A DNA stretch of 64,000 nucleotides from an uncultured Collinsella sp. (GTDB taxonomy: Bacteria > Actinomycetota > Coriobacteriia > Coriobacteriales > Coriobacteriaceae), in NCBI GenBank assembly GCA_900542905.1, contig UQPF01000002.1, forward strand, positions 1 through 64,000. Reading direction: 5' to 3'. Positions 8,243 to 16,694 of the stretch are shown one piece after another (position 1 is the first letter of the stretch; each line of letters begins with the position of its first letter). The notes under the pieces are model-generated. The model was not told where the DNA came from. It was given only the letters and a program-made list of their open reading frames with translations, and did not search any database. A program made the translations under genes and the position numbers.

Positions 8243-8755
8243 TTACAGCCCCAGGCTCTGCTTGGTGGCGGCGCACGTGAGCTCGCCGTGCTTAACGCCG
8301 CGCAGGCCCAGCAGGCGGTCGGCTAGTTCGTAGACGCGCTCGCCACGACCCTTGAGCGCCAGAATCTCCAAACAGTTGTGGTGATCCAGATGCACGTGCA
8401 TGGTCGATACGATCTCGTCGGTGTAGTCGTGCTGCACCTCGTCCAGGCGGCGCGTCAGATCGCCGGTGTGATGGTCGTAAATCATGGTGAGCGACCCGAT
8501 AACGTGCTCATCGGGCGTGCGCATCTGCTCTTTGGCGATCGAGGCGCGAATCAAATCGCGCACGGCCTCGGATCGGTTGGCCACGTCGCCGCGGCGCGCG
8601 ATCTGTTCGTCAAAACGGCGCAGCAGGTCGTCGGGTGCGGTAACCGAAAAACGGACCAGCTCGGAGCCGGAACCACTACAGTGGCAGCCCGCGTCACCGT
8701 CCGCCCCGTGCGGATGCTCGTGCTCGTACCCGCAGCCGTGCTCGTGTTCGGCCAC
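8243..8755 (-). CDS. nikR: NikR-type nickel-responsive regulator with His-rich N-terminus
   Basis: A ribbon-helix-helix repressor of about 170 residues that in the family binds nickel and controls nickel uptake or nickel-enzyme genes. The DNA-binding part is VRFSVTAPDDLLRRFDE to NRSEAVRDLIRASI. The C-terminal ACT-like domain has the metal-site pattern HVHLDHHNCLEI, with an upstream His-rich YDHHTGDL. Unusually, a stretch rich in His and Cys (HEHGCGYEHEHPHG, then CHCSG) precedes the DNA-binding domain and could store or sense metal. Translation starts at a GTG at 8755, one base after the stop of the upstream small gene, so the two are probably coupled. Its place just before hypF supports a nickel role. 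Confidence 0.88.
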   Translation of the reverse strand: MAEHEHGCGYEHEHPHGADGDAGCHCSGSGSELVRFSVTAPDDLLRRFDEQIARRGDVANRSEAVRDLIRASIAKEQMRTPDEHVIGSLTMIYDHHTGDLTRRLDEVQHDYTDEIVSTMHVHLDHHNCLEILALKGRGERVYELADRLLGLRGVKHGELTCAATKQSLGL

Positions 8756-8756
8756 C

Positions 8757-9005
8757 TTACACCAGCTTCACGGAGCCGACGGAGTTGTGGTCGGCCTCGA
8801 TGGCTTCCTCGTAGCCCTCGAGCGCGTCATGCGCCTCGTGGAGCGCGGCCATGGCGGCCTCGAGCTTGGCGCCGATGCGCTCCATGTCAAAATTCTCGGT
8901 CGCATGCAGCAGCTGATGGCTCCACTCGTGAGCGAGCTCGATGGTGTCGTCGACCTGCTTGACGCTCATGGCAAGCTGGCTCATGTTCATTCCGACGTCA
9001 TGCAT
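8757..9005 (-). CDS. Small helical protein, first gene before nikR
   Basis: An 82-residue protein predicted to be almost wholly alpha-helical, with several His and Met residues (MHDVGMNMSQLAM, AHEWSHQLLHATENFDM). I recognise no family. It starts at 9005 with AAAGGAGA just upstream. It is the first gene of the minus-strand run that continues to nikR, hypF and hypCDE, and its stop lies one base from the nikR start. The context suggests a metal- or hydrogenase-linked role, but that is inference only. No signal peptide or membrane segment is seen. Confidence 0.7.
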   Translation of the reverse strand: MHDVGMNMSQLAMSVKQVDDTIELAHEWSHQLLHATENFDMERIGAKLEAAMAALHEAHDALEGYEEAIEADHNSVGSVKLV

Positions 9006-9075
9006 GGAAAATCTCCTTTTGTATGGGGCAGTTCAGTGGTTCAGATTTTACTACGCCCGCTCTGTGCGCAGCTGC

Positions 9076-9115
9076 ATAAGAAAACGGGTGCGAGTCTGTG
9101 CGACCCGCACCCGTT
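9076..9115 (-). terminator. Terminator of the thioredoxin gene
   Basis: AACGGGTGCG at 9083-9092 pairs with CGCACCCGTT at 9106-9115. Read on the minus strand, the stem is followed by TTTTCTT. It sits between the thioredoxin gene and the nikR-hyp run. I see no gene from 9006 to 9236. Confidence 0.75.
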
Positions 9116-9236
9116 CACTGGGGGCTGTTTGTGACTACCATACTATCCGTGGTTGCACTTGGTGCATCCAGAAGTCCGGCGAGCGGTGCAAAAGCGCTCA
9201 TGGACGGCAGGCAGACGGCACCATGTAACAAGCGTA

Positions 9237-9557
9237 TTACAGATGCTTCTCCAGCAGCGCCTGCAGCCTCGCCTTGGGCAGAGCGCCAACCGAGCGGTCA
9301 ATCTCCTCGCCGTTCTTAAACACAATCAGCGTGGGGATGCTCATGACGCCATACTTCATGGCCAGGTCCTGGTTGTCGTCGACGTTGCATTTGGCAACGG
9401 CAAGCTTGCCCGCCAGCTCATCGGCAACCTCGTCAACGATGGGCGAGAGGGATCGACAGGGCCCGCACCACGGTGCCCAAAAATCGACCAGCACGGGCAG
9501 ACTGTCGTTAACGATGGAATCGAAGTTCTCGGGGGTAATCTGATTAATGTCAGCCAT
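9237..9557 (-). CDS. trxA: Thioredoxin
   Basis: A standard 106-residue thioredoxin, a cytoplasmic protein disulfide reductant recharged by thioredoxin reductase. The redox motif WCGPC lies in VDFWAPWCGPCRSLSP. The cis-Pro motif is MSIPTLIVFKNG, and the buried Asp is at the start of the active-site strand region. The ATG at 9557 has GGAGG five bases upstream and gives the usual family length; in-frame ATGs further upstream are not supported. It is transcribed alone, with its own terminator at 9076-9115. Confidence 0.95.
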   Translation of the reverse strand: MADINQITPENFDSIVNDSLPVLVDFWAPWCGPCRSLSPIVDEVADELAGKLAVAKCNVDDNQDLAMKYGVMSIPTLIVFKNGEEIDRSVGALPKARLQALLEKHL

Positions 9558-9693
9558 GGTGACCTCCATAATGCGACGCGGTCCGGCCGCGTAAAACTCA
9601 GTACGACCGTGCTTATACCCAGCCGCCCGCAAAGCAACCACTCGCGGGCGGCTCTTTTATATAATGGTGGCCACGCAAACGATTGGAGAGCGC

Positions 9694-10269
9694 ATGCCCA
9701 CGTCACAAAGCCAGAAAAAAGAAGCCATCGCCCAGGCGACCGAGCAGGAGCTCGCATCGCTCGCGGGTCGCGGCGTGCGTATCGCGGGCAACGCGTGCTC
9801 GCCGATTGTGCTGGTCAAAGGCGATTTGGACGAGGCCGAGCGTTCGGGTGGCGAGCTTGCCGCCGGCCCGGATGGCGCGGCGTTGCGCAAGGCGCTTGGG
9901 GCCATCGGCTACGCGCCCGAGGATTTTTGCGTGCTGGCAAGCGTCGCCGGCGTGGGTGACGGAGCGGTCGCGGTGGGCGAGACTCTGCCGTGCGAGCTGT
10001 TCCGCGAGGCGCTCGAGGCCTTGGACCCCGAGGCGGTGCTACTGCTCGACAACAACGCGGCTGACGCCATGCGCGAGACCTACGCCGATATGCTCGTGGC
10101 GATCGATGACTTCGACACCGCCATGCTCAAGCCCGGCCTGGTCGCCCATGTGCAGGGCCGCCGCGTGCTCGCGCTCGACGGCTTTGAGGCGGCGCTCACT
10201 GACAAAGCCGCCAAGCAGCGCATGTGGGCATACATTAAGCAGCTGACCCCGGCGGCTGCACCGCTGTAG
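9694..10269 (+). CDS. Unknown protein, possible degenerate uracil-DNA glycosylase-like fold
   Basis: A 191-residue cytoplasmic protein I cannot assign firmly. Its layout recalls the family-4 uracil-DNA glycosylase superfamily: SPIVLVKGDLDEAERSGGE resembles the first strand and loop, FREALEALDPEAVLLLDN resembles the middle strand, and KAAKQRMWAYIKQL resembles the closing helix. The family's catalytic GEAPG-type loop and HPSP motif are not visible, so if it belongs there it has probably lost enzyme activity. The ATG at 9694 has GGAG upstream and is preferred over the in-frame ATG at 9664. It stands alone, divergent from trxA and convergent with the histidine kinase gene. Confidence 0.55.
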   Translation: MPTSQSQKKEAIAQATEQELASLAGRGVRIAGNACSPIVLVKGDLDEAERSGGELAAGPDGAALRKALGAIGYAPEDFCVLASVAGVGDGAVAVGETLPCELFREALEALDPEAVLLLDNNAADAMRETYADMLVAIDDFDTAMLKPGLVAHVQGRRVLALDGFEAALTDKAAKQRMWAYIKQLTPAAAPL

Positions 10270-10333
10270 CGGATTGGCGCCGGCGAGCGATTGCCTGGCG
10301 GGCAAGGCGCGCCTCGAGATCGGCACCGCACTT

Positions 10334-11611
10334 CTACATCACAGCGCGCAGCTCAAACCGATCGCCGTTAATGCGGAACTGGCAGTTGCCGTTCATGCGC
10401 TCCACGGCAAGTTTGATGCTCCTGGTGCCAAAGCCGTGGCCCGCATGCCGGGTCACGGGCATGCCGTCGACCATGCGCGGCGCGCGGTCAAACGTGTTGG
10501 AAACTAACAGCAGCAGCTGGGCGTCCTCTAATCGCAGGTCAAAGTCGACGAATCGCTTTCCTTGGGGTGCGGCGCTTGCGGCGGTGATAGCGTTTTCCAA
10601 GGCATTTGAGAGCACGCTAAACAGGTCGGCGTCACCTACGTGGATGGTTTCGGGTGCGGCGGCGCGCAGGTTGGCGGTAATGCCGTTTCTATTGATATCC
10701 GAGTTAAATGACGAAAGCGCGATGTTTACGGTCTCGTTGGCGCAGAAGCGGCGTACGGCGGTGCGATCGCCGGCTTCGCAGAGTTCATCGATGCGTTTGA
10801 GCGCCTCGTCGGTGTGGCCCTCCTCAATTAAAGCGGCCAGGCCGCGCAGGAAGTGGCGCATGTCGTGGCGAAGAATCGACAGCTCGCGCCCAGATTGACG
10901 CCAAGCCTCGAGCCCTTTGATGGCGACGCTGTCGCGGGTTTCGAGCATCCAGCGCTCTCTCTCGGCGGTTTCCTTTTCTTCGTATTCGCGCAGGTAGACG
11001 GCGAGGAACATAAGGTAGAACGCGCAGAGCGCAAATGCCAAAAACTCAACCGTTACCACCGAGCCCGAGTGGAACAGCGTGGTGTAGACGTTGGTGGCAT
11101 AGTCAAAGACGTAATAGACGAGCGGCAGGATTAAAAGGATGCCCAGCTCGGTGGTGCTTTTAATCGCCAAGCGCGGACCGATGTCGCCGGCCCAATGCAT
11201 CAGGACGGCAAAGACGGCGAGTGTGGTCGCGATGCGCGCCAGATAGTACGCGATCTGAGAATCGGTTGCGGCAAATGCGGCGATGCCCATCCAATTGCTG
11301 AACTGGCAGATCAGATAGGCACTCGTAATGCCGAGCACGGCAAGCAGCGGGCTCAGGCGGTAACGCGCGCATAGGTAGACGGTAAGCGGCAGGTGCACGA
11401 CGAGCGGATAGACCTGACGGGCAAAAAGCTCGCCGCCGACGGCATTGGCGATCGAAAAGGCAGCGCCGGTTGCGACTCCGACCCCCACCAACTCGAGTGC
11501 ATGGCGTCGATTGATTTCGATACCGCACAGCGCCGCCGAGGCAAAGACGCCAAAGAGCAACGTCGTGGCGTGGTGGATTGCCCAAAGGACCATTTCGACC
11601 GAGGAGACCAT
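10334..11611 (-). CDS. GHKL-type sensor histidine kinase (AgrC/LytS-like)
   Basis: A membrane sensor kinase of 425 residues. About six hydrophobic helices fill residues 1 to 210. A coiled stretch (LREYEEKETAERERWM) leads to the phosphoacceptor region LSILRHDMRHFLRG. The ATPase part has an N-box LFSVLSNALENAITA and the G-box GHGFGTRSIKLAVERM. This is the layout of peptide-sensing AgrC/ComD-like kinases. The ATG at 11611 overlaps the TGA stop of the response regulator gene, so the two are coupled. No autoinducer peptide or processing gene is seen nearby, so the signal is unknown. Confidence 0.9.
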   Translation of the reverse strand: MVSSVEMVLWAIHHATTLLFGVFASAALCGIEINRRHALELVGVGVATGAAFSIANAVGGELFARQVYPLVVHLPLTVYLCARYRLSPLLAVLGITSAYLICQFSNWMGIAAFAATDSQIAYYLARIATTLAVFAVLMHWAGDIGPRLAIKSTTELGILLILPLVYYVFDYATNVYTTLFHSGSVVTVEFLAFALCAFYLMFLAVYLREYEEKETAERERWMLETRDSVAIKGLEAWRQSGRELSILRHDMRHFLRGLAALIEEGHTDEALKRIDELCEAGDRTAVRRFCANETVNIALSSFNSDINRNGITANLRAAAPETIHVGDADLFSVLSNALENAITAASAAPQGKRFVDFDLRLEDAQLLLLVSNTFDRAPRMVDGMPVTRHAGHGFGTRSIKLAVERMNGNCQFRINGDRFELRAVM

Positions 11612-12333
11612 CAGTGTCTCCCACCCTCAAAGCGCGCCGCAAAGTAGGCGTCTTGGAATCCCTGCTTGCAGCTGCGCGAAAGCGGGATGCACGCGCCCGA
11701 GCGCATGACGATGTCCGTGCGATCGAAGTGGTCGATGTTGCGCAAGTTGACCTGGTAGCTACGGTGGCATTTAAAGAAGGTGGCATTTTGCGCCAAACGG
11801 TCCTCGACGCTGCGGAACGACTCGAGTGCCTCGATGTCGCGTCCGTCGCGCAGGTGGAAGACCACGTGCTTGTTGCGCGCCTCGGCATATTCGATGTCGG
11901 ACAGGCGCAGGGCGTGGTAGCCAAAGGAAGTTTTGATCACGAGCTCGTCGGTTGCCGCCGGGCGCATGCTCGAAAGCTCATCGAGTAACTGCGCCAGGCG
12001 TTCGTAAGTCACGGGCTTGAGCAGATAGTCGAAAGCACGGACCTCGTAGGACTCCAGTGCGAACTCGGGCGACGAGGTGAGGAACACCAGGCGCACGGCG
12101 GTATCGGCCTGGCGCAATTCGCGCGCGGTGTCCATGCCGTTGACGAGCGGCATGATCATGTCGAGCAGAATGATGTCGGCGCGCGATGCGGCATGGCGGG
12201 CCAGCAGGTCCTCGCCGCGCGTGACGAGCGCAACATCGACCGTCGTGCCCGTCTCGGTCGACCAACGGTCGATCATCCGGTGCAGTCTATCTAGAAAAGC
12301 GACATCATCGTCGCAGGCAATAATCTTGAGCAT
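11611..12333 (-). CDS. LytTR-family response regulator
   Basis: A 240-residue response regulator. The receiver domain has acidic residues ACDDD near the start, phosphoacceptor Asp58 in ILLDMIMP, Thr/Ser in FLTSS and Lys in DYLLKPV. The C-terminal LytTR DNA-binding domain runs from about residue 132 (ELVIKTSFGYHALRLSDI, then FFKCHRSYQVNLRNI). It is the first gene of a two-gene minus-strand operon with the histidine kinase. LytTR regulators usually bind pairs of short direct repeats; I could not identify such sites with confidence in the 200 bp upstream, which is shared with nadA in the opposite direction. Confidence 0.92.
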   Translation of the reverse strand: MLKIIACDDDVAFLDRLHRMIDRWSTETGTTVDVALVTRGEDLLARHAASRADIILLDMIMPLVNGMDTARELRQADTAVRLVFLTSSPEFALESYEVRAFDYLLKPVTYERLAQLLDELSSMRPAATDELVIKTSFGYHALRLSDIEYAEARNKHVVFHLRDGRDIEALESFRSVEDRLAQNATFFKCHRSYQVNLRNIDHFDRTDIVMRSGACIPLSRSCKQGFQDAYFAARFEGGRH

Positions 12334-12540
12334 TCGGCCCCCTTAAGTAGTTCGATTTTGCCACATTGGGTACGCGCCGCTTGCGGGGGTGCGGACCGTT
12401 TGCGCCTCACGGCGTGCAACTCGCGCCAAGCGGTATTGCGGTGGCGAAAGATGCCCCTTGCGCTACCGAAAGCCCGGCTAACCTCAGCTTGCCAGTTCGA
12501 AAATGGACCTGCCATATGATTGAATCTTTATTTCAACTTT

Positions 12541-12584
12541 ACACCTAGGTTTACAGCTGTCTTGTCAGCTGTAAACCTAGGTGT
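12541..12584 (+). promoter_or_regulatory. Perfect palindrome, likely NiaR operator
   Basis: A perfect 19-bp inverted repeat pairs 12541-12559 with 12566-12584, with a 6-bp centre TCTTGT; the inner core is TTTACAGCTG/CAGCTGTAAA. It ends about 40 bp before nadA. NiaR repressors are known to bind palindromes before NAD-synthesis genes when nicotinate is plentiful, and this operon ends in a niaR gene. Autoregulation through this site is inferred. The 200 bp before it, to the response regulator start, holds no gene I can support. Confidence 0.7.
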
Positions 12585-12625
12585 CATACTAAAGCCCCAA
12601 GATTCGCCAAAAGAGAGGGGCCTTG

Positions 12626-13651
12626 ATGGCACAGAGCGCGAACATGGATGCGTCGGAGCTTGCACGCGATATCGCGGCCGGCCTAGCATCGGCAACGACG
12701 GCAACGGAGCGTGCGGCACTGGTGCCCGCAGAGCTCGTCGAGGCCATTCAGCAACTAAAAACCCAACGTGACGCGGTGATCCTGGCGCACTATTACGTGG
12801 CGCCCGAGGTCCAAGCCGTTGCCGATTACGTCGGCGATAGCTTCTACCTGGCAAAGCTCGCCAAAAGCCTGCCGCAGCAGACCATCGTGTTGTGCGGCGT
12901 GGAGTTTATGGGCGAGAGCGCCAAGCTGCTCAATCCCACTAAGACCGTGCTGCTGCCCGAGCCGGGCGCGGACTGCCCCATGGCGCACATGGTCAAGCGC
13001 GAGACGGTCGACGCGGCGCGCGCCGAGTACGGCGACGACCTGGCCGTGGTGTGCTACGTCAACTCCACGGTCGAGATCAAGAGCTGGAGCGACGTGTGCG
13101 TCACCAGCTCCAACGCCGTTAAGATCGTGTCCGAGCTGCCGCAGCAGCATATCCTGTTCATTCCCGACCAAAACCTGGGACGCTTCGTAGCCGAGCAGGT
13201 GCCGCAAAAGCACGTCATCCTCAACAACGGCTACTGCCCGCGCCATCACATCATCACCGTCGAGCAGATCGTCGACGCGACGGAGGCCCACCCCGACGCG
13301 CTCGTGCTGGCGCACCCCGAGTGCAAGGCCGACGTCCTGGCCGAGGCCGACTACATCGGCTCCACCGCCGGCATCATCAAGTATGCCGAGGAGTCCGACG
13401 CGAGCGAGTTCATTATCGTGACGGTCCGCGGCGTGCTCTACGAGCTCGAGCGCCGCTGCCAGGGCACCGGCAAGAAGTTCTACTTCCCCGTGGTGCAGCC
13501 CACCTGCGTCAACATGGATCTCATCACGCTCGAAAAGCTCGTGCGCTGCCTGGAGACGGGCGAGGGCGAGGTGCAGATCGGCGTGTCGGACGAGGCTGCC
13601 GACCAGGCCAAACTCACGCTCGACCGCATGCTCGAGTACGCAGCACGCTAG
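12626..13651 (+). CDS. nadA: Quinolinate synthase NadA
   Basis: NadA condenses iminoaspartate with dihydroxyacetone phosphate to make quinolinate, the second step of de novo NAD synthesis; it carries an oxygen-sensitive [4Fe-4S] cluster. The 341-residue protein shows ILAHYYVAPEVQAVADYVGD near residue 50, VLCGVEFMGESAKLLNP, DCPMAHMV, and cluster cysteines in these segments and in HPECKADV and the QPTCVNMDLI region. The ATG at 12626 has GAGAGGGG upstream; a TTG three bases earlier is less likely. It is the first gene of nadA-nadB-nadC-niaR and lies just after the candidate NiaR operator. Confidence 0.96.
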   Translation: MAQSANMDASELARDIAAGLASATTATERAALVPAELVEAIQQLKTQRDAVILAHYYVAPEVQAVADYVGDSFYLAKLAKSLPQQTIVLCGVEFMGESAKLLNPTKTVLLPEPGADCPMAHMVKRETVDAARAEYGDDLAVVCYVNSTVEIKSWSDVCVTSSNAVKIVSELPQQHILFIPDQNLGRFVAEQVPQKHVILNNGYCPRHHIITVEQIVDATEAHPDALVLAHPECKADVLAEADYIGSTAGIIKYAEESDASEFIIVTVRGVLYELERRCQGTGKKFYFPVVQPTCVNMDLITLEKLVRCLETGEGEVQIGVSDEAADQAKLTLDRMLEYAAR

Positions 13652-13707
13652 AACGATGTGTCATGAGGGGCAGTCCCTTATGCCACATTACAAGGGAGAG
13701 GATTCCT

Positions 13708-15084
13708 GTGGAAACCAAACAATACCCCGACATGGAGTGCGACGTCGTTATTGCCGGCTGCGGCGTAGCGGGCTTGTACGCGGCTCTCAACCTGCCGACG
13801 AGCACGCGCGTGATCATGCTCTCCAAGGGCGCTGTCGACGAGTGCGATTCGATGCTCGCGCAGGGCGGCATCTGCGTGCTGCCCGAAGGCTCGGACTACG
13901 ATGCCTTCTTTGAGGACACCATGCACGCCGGCCACTACGAGAACCGCCGCGAGAGCGTCGACATCATGATTCGCTCGAGCCGCTCGGTCATCAACGACCT
14001 GCTGGCGATGGGCGTGGACTTTGAGCGCAAGGCCGACGGCAGCCTCAATTTTACCCGCGAGGGCGCACACAGCCGTCCGCGCATTGCCTTCCATGCCGAT
14101 ATCACCGGCAAGGAGATTACGACCAAGCTGCTTCAGGCTGTCCGCAAGCTGGACAACGTGCAGATTTTGGAGCACGTGGCCATGACCGACATCCTGACGG
14201 GCGAGCGTGACGGCGCCACGGTGTGCACCGGTATCGTCGCCGTTCCCGTGGACGAGAACAACTCGGTTCGTCCCGCCGACGAGCTGGTAAATGCCGCCGA
14301 GGGCGCGCATGCCGGCGAGCCGTTTAAGATCCATGCCCGCCACACGCTGTGGGCAACGGGCGGCATCGGCGGCGTATACGACCATTCGACCAACTACCCG
14401 CAGCTCACGGGCGACGCCTGCTACATCGCTCAGGAGCATGGCATTAAGATGGAGCACCTGGACTACGTGCAGATCCATCCCACGGGTCTGTTCTCGCCGC
14501 AGCCGGGTCGCACGTTCCTGATCAGCGAGAGCTGCCGCGGCGAGGGCGCGATTTTGCTCAACGCCGCCGGCGAGCGTTTTACCGACGAGTTGCAGCCGCG
14601 CGACGTTGTCGCCGCCGCCATCCGCGAGCAGATGAAGCAGGACGGCACCGAGCACGAGTGGCTGAGCTTTGCCCCCGTCGAGCGCGACGTGGTGACCGGG
14701 CACTTTGCCAACATTCGCGCGCGCTGCCTGGAGGACGGCCGCGACATCTTGGACGAGCCCATTCCCGTTACGCCGACGCAGCACTACTTTATGGGCGGCG
14801 TGTGGGTCGACAAGGACGGCCGCACCTCGATGCCCGAGCTCTACGCCGCGGGCGAGACGGCCTGCAACGGCGTTCACGGCAAGAACCGCCTTGCATCAAA
14901 CAGTCTGCTCGAAGCACTGGTCTGGGGTCGTCGCGCCGCGTGGTACATGCGTACCGGCGAGTCGCTGGCCGTGGAGCAGGCGGGCGATCCCGCGCTCGAT
15001 GGCCGTCATCGCGCCCTGAGCGCCGACGCCCTGGCAATCGATGATTTGGCCCGTGCCGCCGGCACGCAGGCCGTGGAGGAGTAG
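13708..15084 (+). CDS. nadB: L-aspartate oxidase NadB
   Basis: NadB is a flavoprotein that oxidises L-aspartate to iminoaspartate, the substrate of NadA. The 458-residue protein begins with the FAD-binding motif VVIAGCGVAGLYAAL, followed by AQGGICV and later LDYVQIHPTGLF, ISESCRGEGA and the closing FAD motif NRLASNSLLEALVWGRRAA. These place it in the succinate dehydrogenase/aspartate oxidase flavoprotein family, and the operon fixes the function. I use the GTG at 13708, which has GGGAGAGG upstream and begins METKQYPDMECD; the open frame further upstream is only antisense-like noise in nadA. It is somewhat shorter than the E. coli enzyme, which has a longer C-terminus. Confidence 0.93.
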   Translation: METKQYPDMECDVVIAGCGVAGLYAALNLPTSTRVIMLSKGAVDECDSMLAQGGICVLPEGSDYDAFFEDTMHAGHYENRRESVDIMIRSSRSVINDLLAMGVDFERKADGSLNFTREGAHSRPRIAFHADITGKEITTKLLQAVRKLDNVQILEHVAMTDILTGERDGATVCTGIVAVPVDENNSVRPADELVNAAEGAHAGEPFKIHARHTLWATGGIGGVYDHSTNYPQLTGDACYIAQEHGIKMEHLDYVQIHPTGLFSPQPGRTFLISESCRGEGAILLNAAGERFTDELQPRDVVAAAIREQMKQDGTEHEWLSFAPVERDVVTGHFANIRARCLEDGRDILDEPIPVTPTQHYFMGGVWVDKDGRTSMPELYAAGETACNGVHGKNRLASNSLLEALVWGRRAAWYMRTGESLAVEQAGDPALDGRHRALSADALAIDDLARAAGTQAVEE

Positions 15085-15087
15085 ACC

Positions 15088-15948
15088 ATGAATCCCATTA
15101 CCATGAAGCTCGTCGTCGATGATCTGATTCTGCAGGCTCTGCGCGAGGACATTACGTTTGAGGACGTGAGCACGGCGAGCGTGTGCCCCACGGCGCGTCC
15201 CGCCACGGTGGAGCTTATCGCCAAAGCCGATGGCATCATCGCCGGCCTGGATGTGTTCGCTCGTACCTTTGAGCTGCTGGATTCGCAGAGCTCGGTGCTG
15301 CTCGACGTTGCCGATGGCGACGAGGTGCACGCCGGCGACCATGTGGGTCAGGTGCGCGGTGACGCGCGCGTGCTGCTTTCGGGCGAGCGCGTGGCACTCA
15401 ACTACCTGCAGCGCATGAGCGGTATCGCTACCTATACGCACCAGATGGCCGCGGCGCTCGAGGGCACCAAGACCGTGCTCGTCGATACGCGCAAGACCAC
15501 GCCGGGCATGCGCGTCTTTGAGAAGGCCGCGGTCGAGATTGGCGGCGGCAGCAACCACCGTTACAACCTGTCGACGGCCGTCATGCTCAAGGACAACCAC
15601 ATCGATGCCGCCGGCGGCGTGACGCGTGCAATCGAGATGGCGCGCGCCCATGCATCGTTTACTGCGACGGTCGAGATCGAGTGCGAGAACCTGGACATGG
15701 TGCGCGAGGCCGTGGAAGCCGGTGCCGACATTATCATGCTCGACAATATGACCCATGACGACATGGCGGCCGCTATCGAGCTTATCGCCGGTCGTGCCAA
15801 GACCGAGTGTTCGGGCAACGTGGACGCCGACAACATTCGCGCCCTGGCCGATCTGGGTGTCGACTATATTAGCTCGGGCGCCCTGACGCACTCTGCGCCG
15901 ATTCTCGACCTCTCGCTTAAGCACCTGCGTCTGCTGGACGGTAAATAA
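15088..15948 (+). CDS. nadC: Nicotinate-nucleotide pyrophosphorylase NadC
   Basis: NadC converts quinolinate and PRPP into nicotinate mononucleotide, releasing CO2. The 286-residue protein shows the family signatures REDITFEDVST, LNYLQRMSGIATYT, VDTRKTTPGMR, GGGSNHRYNLS, MLKDNHI, VEIECENLDM and IIMLDNM, and ends with the usual DYISSGALTHSAPILDLSL. It starts three bases after the nadB stop and its TAA overlaps the ATG of niaR, so the four genes are almost certainly one transcript. The protein looks complete. Confidence 0.96.
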   Translation: MNPITMKLVVDDLILQALREDITFEDVSTASVCPTARPATVELIAKADGIIAGLDVFARTFELLDSQSSVLLDVADGDEVHAGDHVGQVRGDARVLLSGERVALNYLQRMSGIATYTHQMAAALEGTKTVLVDTRKTTPGMRVFEKAAVEIGGGSNHRYNLSTAVMLKDNHIDAAGGVTRAIEMARAHASFTATVEIECENLDMVREAVEAGADIIMLDNMTHDDMAAAIELIAGRAKTECSGNVDADNIRALADLGVDYISSGALTHSAPILDLSLKHLRLLDGK

Positions 15949-16493
15949 TGGACGCCCGCGAGCGTCGCCGTGCCATCATGGGCGTGCTCGAGCGAGCCAA
16001 GGGCCCCGTCTCCGGCAGCGCACTTGCTCGTGAGGTGGGTGTGAGCCGCCAGATTGTCGTGCAAGACATCGCCCTGCTGCGCGCCGATGGGCACGATATC
16101 GTGGCGACCAATCGCGGCTACGTGCTGCAGGAGGCGGCGAGCAGTCCGGCTGTTCCCACGCGCTTGGTCAAGGTTCGCCACGGCGTGGAGCAGGCAGGCG
16201 ATGAGCTCACGAGTATCGTCGACGCCGGTGGTGCCGTGCTCAACGTGATCGTCAATCACCGCGTGTACGGTAAGATCACGGCCGACCTGGACATCCGCAA
16301 TCGTCGCGATGTTGAGCGCTACCTGCACGATATCGAGAGCGGCAAGAGCTTTCCACTACTAACGGTGACGAGCGGCTACCACTTCCATCGCATTGCGGCG
16401 GAGGACGAACAGACCCTCGACGAGATCGAGGCCATGCTCAAGGAAAAAGGCTACTTGGCGGATCTAATGCCCTACGAAGACGATTTATCCTAG
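15948..16493 (+). CDS. niaR: NiaR-type NAD biosynthesis repressor (HTH + 3H domain)
   Basis: A transcription repressor of 181 residues. The N-terminal winged helix (GSALAREVGVSRQIVVQDIALLRADG) is followed by a 3H domain with the three nickel-binding-type histidine segments VRHGVEQ, VNHRVYGK and YHFHRI. Proteins of this build sense nicotinate and repress NAD synthesis and niacin uptake genes. The ATG overlaps the nadC stop. Its likely target is the palindrome at 12541-12584, which would close a feedback loop on its own operon. A bidirectional terminator follows at 16621. Confidence 0.92.
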   Translation: MDARERRRAIMGVLERAKGPVSGSALAREVGVSRQIVVQDIALLRADGHDIVATNRGYVLQEAASSPAVPTRLVKVRHGVEQAGDELTSIVDAGGAVLNVIVNHRVYGKITADLDIRNRRDVERYLHDIESGKSFPLLTVTSGYHFHRIAAEDEQTLDEIEAMLKEKGYLADLMPYEDDLS

Positions 16494-16510
16494 TCGACGC
16501 CGCATCTATA

Positions 16511-16578
16511 AGTTGCGGTGAAATAGTTCCTAAAATCGGCATCCAAGACATAAAACAGGAACTATTCCACCGCAACTG
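16511..16578. repeat. Palindromic intergenic repeat, copy 1
   Basis: AGTTGCGGTGAAATAGTTCC pairs with GGAACTATTCCACCGCAACT around a 27-bp loop, with one mismatch. A second copy with the same arms and a different loop lies at 41688-41754. Both sit in intergenic DNA. This is a REP-like element of unknown role. Confidence 0.75.
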
Positions 16579-16620
16579 CCAAGGGTCCCGCTCCAAATTA
16601 GCTGCCCACATATGCAAAAG

Positions 16621-16656
16621 GAGGCCTCCGCGGCGATGCGGAGGCCTCCTTTTTTG
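16621..16656. terminator. Bidirectional terminator between niaR and ferredoxin gene
   Basis: GGAGGCCTCCGC pairs perfectly with GCGGAGGCCTCC around GGCGAT. On the plus strand it is followed by TTTTTT; on the minus strand by TTTTGC. It can end both the nad operon and the ferredoxin gene. Confidence 0.9.
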
Positions 16657-16694
16657 TGCACGGTGTACTTTTGAGTGTGCAGGTGGGGGAGTTG

